From Desulfobacterales bacterium (GTDB taxonomy: Bacteria; Desulfobacterota; Desulfobacteria; Desulfobacterales; JAFDCJ01): 20,648 nt of DNA. How positions within the stretch are numbered: the stretch's first letter is position 1; each line of letters begins with the position of its first letter. The translations under genes were made by a program, and so were the position numbers. Location: the NCBI GenBank assembly GCA_020345785.1, contig CP070771.1, positions 143,908-164,555 of the forward strand, read 5' to 3'. This document shows, piece by piece, positions 1 through 5,801 of this stretch. Under the pieces are notes generated by a model that saw nothing but the letters and a program-made list of their open reading frames with translations, ran no database searches and was not told the DNA's origin.

Positions 1-116
1 CGGTTCGAATTGTGAGCTCATAATGAGGATAAAACTTGTTCCAGTTTGTTCTCGGTTATGGAGGAAAGGATATTTGTTTATAGGCCTGCCATGCCGCACA
101 CAACCGACACATTGCC

Positions 117-230
117 CTAGGCATCTAATAATCGCCGCTGCAACAGCGACTGCATGTCACGGCGGCCATCAACAATAAGCAGAACATAGACCTTTTTATC
201 CATGATCTGGATAATTTCATGAGAAGACCT
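117..230 (-). pseudogene. C-terminal remnant of a RelE/ParE-family toxin
   Basis: On the minus strand an open stretch of 37 codons ends at a TAG (117-119). Its last residues read VYVLLIVDGRRDMQSLLQRR followed by LLDA. This resembles the final beta strand and C-terminal helix of RelE/ParE-type toxins, where a conserved Arg-Asp pair follows the last strand. The same frame carries stops immediately upstream (231-233) and again further up, and no upstream toxin core or partner antitoxin is visible. I read it as a decayed fragment rather than a working gene. A second minus frame over the same bases begins with an ATG and a hydrophobic stretch (MKLSRSWIKRSMFCLLLMAA, 31 codons), so a tiny secreted peptide is an alternative. 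Family assignment is from memory of the motif only. Confidence 0.4.
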
Positions 231-602
231 CTATTTCTTAAGCATGACTAAACATAGTCCATAAACAGGTCATGTGTCAAAACTGTATTCAATTTCGATG
301 AAGATAATAGACGATCTTAGCTCCTTATGATATAAGATCCAAATATTTTACCCTTCATCGAGCCATAATGCTCGATGAGGGAGTCTGTTGATTGCGGCTT
401 GTTGTTAAAATTAAGGATGGCATCAAATCCATATCTCGCCCGCTGAAGCATTATAATATACCGCTTGTCATCCTTTAAAAATTACAACTGACAACCTACA
501 ACTCGCAACATCCATCGCGGGCCTTAGTTCAATCTGGCCAGCAGCGTCTAATATCAAAGGTTTCCGAATCAACCCTTACACACCAAAAGCGAGGTTAATA
601 CC
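231..602. other. Gene-free upstream region of the pirin gene
   Basis: AT-rich sequence with no open frame resembling a gene. It holds one palindrome (351-381, listed separately). From about 480 to 510 it contains a C/A-rich stretch similar in texture to 5185-5225, where another copy of the same palindrome lies. The pirin promoter presumably lies here, but I cannot point to convincing -35/-10 boxes. Confidence 0.5.
351..381. repeat. Palindromic element, copy 1 (CTCATCGAGC stem)
   Basis: The arms are 351-363 (cccttcatcgagc) and 370-381 (gctcgatgaggg) around a 6-nt loop. They form a 12-bp stem with one bulged T. A second copy with the same stem sequence but a different loop is at 5229-5260. No T-run follows on either strand, so it is more likely a dispersed palindromic repeat than a simple terminator. 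Confidence 0.7.
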
Positions 603-1505
603 ATGGCCAAAACAAGAACCATACGGAAGGTTTACAAGAGTCAACCGACCATCGAGGGAGCGGGCGTTCATCTGAAAAGGGCTTTCGGCTTTCGGGAAGT
701 CACGGCATTCGACCCGTTCCTGTTGTTCGACGACTTTCGCTCTGACATCCCGGAGCATTATCTCAAAGGATTCCCCTGGCATCCGCACCGCGGGATCGAG
801 ACCATCACCTATGTGATCGACGGAATGGTAGAACACGGCGACAGCATGGGCAATAAAGGCGTCATCGGCTCAGGGGATGTCCAGTGGATGACCGCGGGCA
901 GCGGAATCATCCATCAGGAAATGCCGGAGGGCAATCCGGCCGGCGTGATGGGCGGATTTCAATTGTGGGCCAATCTGCCGGCATCTCATAAAATGATGGC
1001 GCCCCGCTATCAGGAGTTTAAAAGCGACTCGATCCCGACGATTGCTCTCGACAACGGTGTGATGGTAAGACTTATCTGCGGGCAAATAGAGGACCAGCGG
1101 GGGCCTGTCGAGAATGTCGTTATTAATCCTGAATATCTCGATATCGCGGTCCCGGAAGGTGCGGAATTTACCCACCCTACCCCGCCGGGGCATACGGTGA
1201 TTGCGTATGTGATCGGGGGGCAGGGCTACTTCTGCCGGGAAAAAAAGCCGTTTACCTATGAGATCGCGGGCAGCAATTATTTCGACATGAAGCAGGAGCC
1301 CTATCTGGACAATGAGACCCTGGTCCTCTTTGAGGACGGCGACGAGGTTTTTGTCTCGACCACAGATGAATCCGTCAGACTGCTGCTTTTCAGCGGCAAG
1401 CCGATCAAAGAGCCGATCGCCTGGTACGGCCCCATCGTGATGAATACCCAGGAGGAGCTGCGCATTGCGTTTGAGGAGTATCAGAAGGGCACCTTCATAA
1501 AATAA
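603..1505 (+). CDS. Pirin family protein
   Basis: 300-residue bicupin protein of the pirin family, close to the usual family length of about 290. The N-terminal cupin carries the family signature around residues 59-74 (WHPHRGIETITYVIDG). The metal ligands expected from characterised pirins are in place: His60, His62, His104 and Glu106 (in SGIIHQEMPE). Some bacterial pirins have quercetin 2,3-dioxygenase activity and others act as metal-dependent regulators; the sequence alone does not decide which applies. Predicted cytoplasmic, with no signal peptide or membrane segment. The ATG at 603 is preceded by a weak GCGAGG ribosome-binding site about 8 nt upstream. It appears monocistronic, with gene-free DNA on both sides and the next gene on the opposite strand. 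Confidence 0.93.
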   Translation: MAKTRTIRKVYKSQPTIEGAGVHLKRAFGFREVTAFDPFLLFDDFRSDIPEHYLKGFPWHPHRGIETITYVIDGMVEHGDSMGNKGVIGSGDVQWMTAGSGIIHQEMPEGNPAGVMGGFQLWANLPASHKMMAPRYQEFKSDSIPTIALDNGVMVRLICGQIEDQRGPVENVVINPEYLDIAVPEGAEFTHPTPPGHTVIAYVIGGQGYFCREKKPFTYEIAGSNYFDMKQEPYLDNETLVLFEDGDEVFVSTTDESVRLLLFSGKPIKEPIAWYGPIVMNTQEELRIAFEEYQKGTFIK

Positions 1506-1534
1506 CCGATCAGGGGTTCAGAGTTCAAAGGTTC

Positions 1535-1561
1535 AGGGTTTGGGGCTCCGCCCCGAAAAAT
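1535..1561. other. Small GC hairpin after the pirin gene
   Basis: A ggggc-tcc-gcccc stem-loop lies about 30 nt after the pirin stop, next to a run of short ggttca/gagttca direct repeats (1512-1540). The plus-strand tail is A-rich rather than T-rich, so it does not have the canonical form of a plus-strand terminator. In the minus direction the hairpin is preceded, not followed, by Ts. Confidence 0.3.
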
Positions 1562-1712
1562 AGTGTGTCTTTATTTTCATATGGCTGATTTGAAATAAAA
1601 AAGAAAAATATGCGTAGCATTAAGAAATTAATCGGCCGACCTTCGATCCAGCGACTTTTTTTATTTTCAATAAACAATTCACAACCCTGAATTTGCTATC
1701 TTTAAGGGCGGA

Positions 1713-1973
1713 TTAATTACCGACTATTTTAAACACTTTATCTCCTTCTCTTACTCTTTCAGATACTTTTATACCAACGCTGTCACCTTTTTTTGCCTCT
1801 GTTACAGCATTGTGCTCGATCTGCATCGAGTGCACTGTGGACTCAAAATCTGTCGTGTGCCCGAAAAAATGCAGCGTATCTCCTACTGACAATGTTCCGT
1901 CCGTTATATCGACGGCAGCGACAGATATTTTGCTGAAGTAATTGGAAACGAAACCGATTTTTTCCTCTTTCAT
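1713..1973 (-). CDS. Elongation factor-like protein (single EF-Tu domain 2-type beta barrel)
   Basis: 86-residue protein that is almost entirely one beta-barrel like domain 2 of translational GTPases. The pattern is IGFVSNYFSKISVAAVDI near the N-terminus, then DGTLSVGDTLHFFG, a central SMQIEH, and a C-terminal KKGDSVGIKV followed by VREGDKVFKI. There is no GTPase G domain (no P-loop, no NKxD), so it cannot be a GTPase by itself. Stand-alone proteins of this type occur in bacteria and archaea as elongation factor-like proteins of unknown role. The start (ATG, 1971-1973) has a modest GAGGGTG about 6 nt upstream on the minus strand. It stands alone, with no co-directional neighbour for 870 bp. 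Confidence 0.8.
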   Translation of the reverse strand: MKEEKIGFVSNYFSKISVAAVDITDGTLSVGDTLHFFGHTTDFESTVHSMQIEHNAVTEAKKGDSVGIKVSERVREGDKVFKIVGN

Positions 1974-2355
1974 AGCTACACCCTCGCAGTTAAATGTTAG
2001 AAAATTAAATTCAAATTAGTATCTCCAATTTCTCTATTCGCATGCAATTTGGAAAAACGAGTTTACTGAATTTATGGTCATTTGACCAAACCGTCGATTC
2101 TTTACATTAGCCTAAAGAATGCAGTCGTTCTGTTGCAGATAGAGCGTGCGCGCAAGGAATGCAGAAGAAGAGTTCCGGAAGAGATGACGGAATGATATCG
2201 AAAAGGAGCAAAAAGGTCAACACGAATTCGGCAGTTTGAATGCGGAAGTCGGAATCAGCGGCCACCCGCTGAGGAGGGAGCTTGCCTTTTCAGCCGTAGG
2301 CCAATAAGGCAATAGGACGTCAGAAAGCTTAACGTTTAACTTGCAATCCCGCCCC

Positions 2356-2618
2356 GGCGCATACGCGTCAACTTATCGATTTAGTCCTTAGAGAAACCCT
2401 GTCCAAAACAAAGGGGGCCAGGTCCCAAATTATTGAGGCAATTATGGAGGGACGGGGGTTATCCTCGCCCATTAGGCTCGCGCAGAAGCAATCAGTCCTT
2501 TGCTCGCCATTTGCTCGCAATGAATATCAGCGCCCAATCCGTGCCCGGCTGGCGGGGATAAACCCCGCCCCTACAAACTCAGTGCTTATAGTCTTTCTTA
2601 AGTTGAAGCGTATGCGCC
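2356..2618. mobile_element. Putative MITE-like element bounded by 20-bp inverted repeats
   Basis: The left end at 2356-2375 (ggcgcatacgcgtcaactta) and the right end at 2599-2618 are reverse complements at 19 of 20 positions, about 223 bp apart. Partial complementarity continues outside both ends (atcccgccccgg on the left against ccggcaggat on the right). The interior has no transposase-like frame but includes a strong GC hairpin. This is the form expected of a non-autonomous miniature inverted-repeat element or an IS remnant. No clear target duplication was found. Confidence 0.5.
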
Positions 2619-2810
2619 CCGGCAGGATGCGGAGCTCCCGGCATGTATGGCAAGAATCAAATCAGAATTGCTTCAAAGTGAATCACTAACCTGCGTCCCC
2701 CCACCGGGTCGTAAGCCTATGGCTCCCGGCGCGCAGAGCCAACAGCTCGGATAGGCTTTAGGCTGCGAATTCCGAGCTGAATACAACATTTAAATCACAG
2801 CGGACAGTGT

Positions 2811-2836
2811 AAAAAATAATTATTGCCGCTTTGCGG
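2811..2836 (-). terminator. Weak intrinsic terminator after the permease gene
   Basis: Read on the minus strand, a short CCGC-AAA-GCGG hairpin lies 9 nt past the permease stop. It is followed by CAATAATTATTTTTT. The stem is only 4 bp, so termination efficiency is doubtful. Confidence 0.3.
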
Positions 2837-2845
2837 AAAAATTGA

Positions 2846-4039
2846 TCAGCGCAGCGTCGCAACCAGGCTGTAAAAATATCCAGCCAAAACAGCACCCACC
2901 AAGGAAAATGAGACATACAGCACAAATACCCGGCGTGACACCAAAGGCCAAACGGCCGCCATGGCCGGCAAGGTTGTGGTGGGTCCGGCAACCAGAAAGG
3001 CGATGGCCGCGGCCGGGTTCATCCCCTGGGTCAGTAAGCCGCTTATCAGCGGCAGGGCCGTTAAACTCGTCGTATAAGCCGGGACACCCAGCAAAGCCGC
3101 CGCCAAAATTGCCAGCGGGGATTGGGAACCCAACGAACCGGAAATCCAGCTTGCAGGAACATAAAGCGTAATCAGCCCCTCCAGCAGGAACGCCAGGGCC
3201 ATGAATTTGCCGACCATCCAAGTCGCGCTCAACGATTCTTTAACCAGCCGGACCTTAATGGAAGTCGGACCGTCACAACAACTGCTGCCATCAGTTCGGC
3301 TGCTGCAACCTTCACTTGCGACCGTGTTTTGATTTACATTCTGCGGGATTTGCCCGATAGGCATCAGGTCGGCGGCGGATGAACAGGTCCGGCAAACAGG
3401 TGCTCCGGCAGGTGTCTTCGCAACACTTGAGGTCTGCAATATCGGCATCAGCAGCCTAAAAGGGTCGGCATTGGATCCGGTCGAAGCATCCGGATACGCT
3501 GCCGGCCGCAGCCTGCGCACACCGGCTTTTAACTGATTCCAGCCCTTCTTTAAAATTTCAAATGTGCTTTGCACCGGATCAACTTTCCGGGTGCGCAGGA
3601 TCGACGACCCCAGCCAGCCTTTTTGCATGATAACATGGGTCAGAAGACCGGCACCAAAGCTTAGAATAAGGGTCGCAGCCAGGCGCCAGACGGCCAGCTC
3701 CCAGCCGATCATCCCCACACTCAGGAAAAAAATTTCCGGATCCATGGATGGTGATGCAATCCAGAACGACATGACCGGCGCCAGGGGCACCCCGCTGATG
3801 AGAAGCGATGCAATCACCGGGATGACGCCGCAGGAGCAAAATGGGCTGAACGCCCCCACCACCGTTGCCAGGATGATGGCGCTGAAGGGCTGGGCCGCAA
3901 AGGCACGCTTAATGTATTTCGAAGCCCCCGACATTTGAATGGCCACCGCCAGGGGGATGGTCACCAGCAGGTAAGGCCAGATGTGCAAAAAAGAATTGAG
4001 GATAAAATTGCCGATTTTTAAAATTTCATCATAAAACAT
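2846..4039 (-). CDS. SO_0444/ArsP-like permease (COG0701, DUF318), metal or metalloid efflux
   Basis: 397-residue polytopic inner-membrane permease of the COG0701 group, which includes ArsP organoarsenical permeases and the SO_0444-type putative Cu/Zn exporters. The first half has helices at about 10-35, 50-85, 85-110 and 115-138, with the hallmark SPFCSCGVIP (Cys68, Cys70) and the SFWIASPSMDPE loop. The second half (about 270-397) repeats the fold, with GVPAYTTSLTALP and FLVAGPTTTLPAM. Between them lies a hydrophilic loop of about 120 residues with cysteines 216, 219, 245, 254 and 255, a plausible metal-binding segment. The start ATG (4037-4039) is preceded by a strong AGGAGG 8 nt upstream. 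Two ArsR-type operators lie 210-300 bp upstream, so it is probably derepressed by the metal sensed by the ArsR encoded at 5261-5587. The transported substrate (arsenical, Zn, Cu or other) cannot be settled from sequence. Confidence 0.85.
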   Translation of the reverse strand: MFYDEILKIGNFILNSFLHIWPYLLVTIPLAVAIQMSGASKYIKRAFAAQPFSAIILATVVGAFSPFCSCGVIPVIASLLISGVPLAPVMSFWIASPSMDPEIFFLSVGMIGWELAVWRLAATLILSFGAGLLTHVIMQKGWLGSSILRTRKVDPVQSTFEILKKGWNQLKAGVRRLRPAAYPDASTGSNADPFRLLMPILQTSSVAKTPAGAPVCRTCSSAADLMPIGQIPQNVNQNTVASEGCSSRTDGSSCCDGPTSIKVRLVKESLSATWMVGKFMALAFLLEGLITLYVPASWISGSLGSQSPLAILAAALLGVPAYTTSLTALPLISGLLTQGMNPAAAIAFLVAGPTTTLPAMAAVWPLVSRRVFVLYVSFSLVGAVLAGYFYSLVATLR

Positions 4040-4248
4040 GTTTCTTACCTCCTCGTCCGGACGAGCCGGAATTGAAAATTGAAGATTGTCCGCCTCCGGC
4101 GGAAATATTTGCGGATGCCGCTCGCGCAGCGCCGGCGCTTGCGCCGCGGGTCGCGCCGTCCTAATTTATAATGGGACACCCCGGTGAAATAGGTGCCGCA
4201 TTTCACGGGTCAGGCGCATTAGCAAAAATTTTTCCGGATTTTTAATTA

Positions 4249-4264
4249 ATCGTATTTTTACGAT
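4249..4264. promoter_or_regulatory. ArsR-type operator O1 (permease-proximal)
   Basis: Perfect palindrome ATCGTA-TTTT-TACGAT with TTA/TTAA flanks. It has the same half-sites and spacing as the site in front of the arsR gene (5601-5624) and as O2 (4323-4338). Such 12-2-12-like AT-rich imperfect palindromes are typical ArsR/SmtB targets. Confidence 0.75.
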
Positions 4265-4322
4265 ATTTAACGCCAAAAAAAATTGGCGATCTTACATGCT
4301 AAATTTACGAATACTCATATTT

Positions 4323-4338
4323 ATCGTAATATTACGAT
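4323..4338. promoter_or_regulatory. ArsR-type operator O2 (permease-distal)
   Basis: Perfect palindrome ATCGTA-ATAT-TACGAT, 74 bp from O1, which is about seven helical turns. An isolated half-site-like TTTACGAA lies between them near 4303-4310. Spacing by whole turns on the same face would allow cooperative or looped repressor binding, but that is inference. Confidence 0.75.
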
Positions 4339-4440
4339 ATTTAAGGCCAAAAAAATTTTGCAGCCCCGTAATTCTTTAGGAATACTCTATAATTCACCTG
4401 CCGTGCCGATCCTGCTATATTTCACTGGCGAACGTTTGTA

Positions 4441-5127
4441 TCAACAGCGTAAGACCGCCACGCCGGATAAAGTCCCACCGAGAACCGAACAAAATTTATC
4501 CTCAATCAGACTTTTCGCGCTTTGCACGGTTTCCTCTCCCATCGCAGCAAGAAGTTCACAGATGACGACACACCGCTTGGATGCCCTGGTTATTTTGCCC
4601 TTTTCGGCCTGTCTCCAGAGAAAATGCCGGGTCAATATATCCACATCATCAGCGTATACAATTTCTCCCACCGTGGTCTCCTCCTGCGGTCCACCGCCAA
4701 GCGGGGTGAATGGTTCAGGCTGTTCACATGCCCGCAATGCGAGCGAACCGTCAAGCTGCGCAAGGTCGAATGCGCCGAATGGCAGCACCAACTCCATTGA
4801 AAGAGCATTGTACGTGTCCACAATGGGGTTGATGGAAAACGGCGAATCGCTTTTGGTTGTCCGCTTCGCAATCGCTTCAATGGACGGCGGACACTTCTTC
4901 AGCGGTACTCCTGCGCTGCGGAGCGCCGCGCGCCAGATTTCAATATGAGGATGTGTTTTAACACCGTGCTCACGCACAGCGTTGCCGAGTTTTTGCCAGG
5001 AAGATGTCAGGTAACGCGATACCTGTGCAGTCTGGGGTGTCTCCACCTCGAGAATTCCCGCAAGGATGACAAGCCCTGGGATCCTTTCGGTGACCGTTTC
5101 GGAAATATGCAATAACGGCTCGTCCAT
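4441..5127 (-). CDS. B3/B4 tRNA-binding domain protein
   Basis: 228-residue soluble protein that reads as a stand-alone B3/B4 domain (COG3382), the module that in phenylalanyl-tRNA synthetase beta chains performs editing. Recognisable landmarks are the helical N-terminal third (TSSWQKLGNAVREHGVKTHP), the SINPIVDTYNALSMELVLPF core that matches the family's NxVVDxxNxxSL... signature, DLAQLDGSLALR, and the C-terminal RQAEKGKITRASKRCVVICE. Known relatives are proposed tRNA editing or D-aminoacyl-related enzymes, mostly uncharacterised. The start ATG (5125-5127) has GGAGGT 3 nt upstream, close but acceptable. It lies between arsR and the permease on the same strand, with 133 bp to arsR containing a palindrome. 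It may be read through from arsR or have its own promoter. Nothing ties it functionally to metal export. Confidence 0.8.
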   Translation of the reverse strand: MDEPLLHISETVTERIPGLVILAGILEVETPQTAQVSRYLTSSWQKLGNAVREHGVKTHPHIEIWRAALRSAGVPLKKCPPSIEAIAKRTTKSDSPFSINPIVDTYNALSMELVLPFGAFDLAQLDGSLALRACEQPEPFTPLGGGPQEETTVGEIVYADDVDILTRHFLWRQAEKGKITRASKRCVVICELLAAMGEETVQSAKSLIEDKFCSVLGGTLSGVAVLRC

Positions 5128-5228
5128 TCCACCTCCGCAAAATATTTTTCAAATCGAGTTGGACTTCTTTGAAAACCTCTGAGTCAACAAACAATATCCA
5201 ACAGACAACGCACAACACACAATTTACA

Positions 5229-5260
5229 CCCTCATCGAGCATCTTCTGGCTCGATGAGGG
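5229..5260. repeat. Palindromic element, copy 2 (possible arsR terminator)
   Basis: Perfect 12-bp stem: 5229-5240 (ccctcatcgagc) and 5249-5260 (gctcgatgaggg) around an 8-nt loop. It begins directly after the arsR stop codon (TGA, 5261-5263 on the minus strand). It shares its stem with the palindrome at 351-381. On the minus strand the trailing sequence TGTAAATTGTGTG is only mildly T-rich, so a terminator or attenuation role is possible but not clear. Confidence 0.7.
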
Positions 5261-5587
5261 TCAAAAAATTTCCCCCACGACCGACCTAAACCAGGTTATA
5301 CTTTTCTCATCCAGCTGGTAGCAGGTTGACGTCCCCTCTATGATTCCCGAAATCCAGCCGGCCTCCTTGAGAACCTTTAGGTGCTGGGATACCGTAGCCT
5401 GGGCGATGGGCAAGTGCTTGACAATGTCTCCGGTGATGCAGCCGGGATGGGTTACCAGAAACTTAATAATTTCAAGGCGCACGGGATTGCCCAGCGCCTT
5501 GAACATGGCGACCAGCCGCGCCTGGGCCTTGCCGGAAATATTGAGCGTACAACATTGAGGCGGGATTCCCGATTTTGTTTGTTTCAT
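5261..5587 (-). CDS. ArsR/SmtB-family metal-responsive repressor
   Basis: 108-residue winged helix-turn-helix protein of typical ArsR length. Residues 22-45 form the conserved FKALGNPVRLEIIKFL segment. The HTH runs about 51-73 (ITGDIVKHLPIAQATVSQHL) and the wing about 78-92. Candidate metal or metalloid ligands are Cys12-Cys13 near the N-terminus, Cys50 just before the HTH, and Cys89 in the wing. The classical alpha-3 ELCVCD arsenic box is absent, so the sensing site differs from Escherichia coli ArsR. It is likely autoregulated: a perfect 24-bp palindrome lies 13 bp before its ATG (5585-5587). The same core occurs twice upstream of the permease. No good Shine-Dalgarno is seen (GGAAATGGATTT precedes the ATG). 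Confidence 0.9.
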   Translation of the reverse strand: MKQTKSGIPPQCCTLNISGKAQARLVAMFKALGNPVRLEIIKFLVTHPGCITGDIVKHLPIAQATVSQHLKVLKEAGWISGIIEGTSTCYQLDEKSITWFRSVVGEIF

Positions 5588-5600
5588 AAATCCATTTCCG

Positions 5601-5624
5601 ATTAATCGTATTTTTACGATTAAT
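5601..5624. promoter_or_regulatory. ArsR-type operator O3 (autoregulatory)
   Basis: Perfect inverted repeat with 10-bp arms (ATTAATCGTA and its reverse complement) around TTTT, immediately upstream of the arsR start. It is the longest of three related operators in the window. Its position next to the start codon predicts occlusion of the arsR promoter or initiation region. Confidence 0.8.
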
Positions 5625-5801
5625 AATACCCACCCGACATCCCTTTGTCAACCCCATATTTTCAAAAAAGGATTTATTTGTCTGCGAGTGCTTGTCGAGC
5701 CGCAGCAAGAACGAAGGTCGGTCTGCGGTTTAAATAATTAATTGCATTGATAGGATGGGTTGGGCTACAATTTAGTGAAATGAAGCAATTTACCGGGTAA
5801 G

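Larger units (their letters stand above)
1974..2845. other. Long gene-free region with repeats
   Basis: About 870 bp without a convincing gene. An 81-codon open frame at 2444-2689 (+) has no recognisable domain, no ribosome-binding site and a Pro/Arg-rich shadow-like composition, so I do not call it. The stretch holds an inverted-repeat-bounded element (2356-2618), inside which lies a GGCGGGG-ATAAA-CCCCGCC hairpin (about 2551-2570). A weak terminator for the permease gene lies at 2811-2836. Otherwise I see nothing. Confidence 0.6.
4040..4440 (-). promoter_or_regulatory. Regulatory and leader region of the permease gene
   Basis: A gene-free 400 bp between the B3/B4 gene and the permease. From the distal end it has two operator palindromes (4323-4338 and 4249-4264). 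Each is followed by the same run, taken as plus-strand text: ATTTAA, one base, then GCCAAAAAAA, so the whole operator block looks duplicated. Next come a CGCCAA-aaaaaa-TTGGCG palindrome (4271-4288), a hairpin around 4179-4211 (ccggtgaaat / atttcacggg) and a very GC-rich tract at 4085-4160. The resulting 5' leader of about 200 nt is long for a simple repressor-controlled gene. Confidence 0.55.

Noticed and set aside
1..20. GGTTCGAAT at the left edge resembling a tRNA T-loop
   Set aside because: The bases after the loop cannot form the T stem, and no acceptor end or CCA-like context follows.
2444..2689. 81-codon plus-strand open frame in the 870-bp gap
   Set aside because: No ribosome-binding site, no recognisable domain, and it overlaps the right end of the inverted-repeat element.
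4283..4948. 221-codon plus-strand frame opposite the B3/B4 gene
   Set aside because: The minus-strand B3/B4 protein has clear family features and a ribosome-binding site. The plus frame starts inside the operator region and has no domain.
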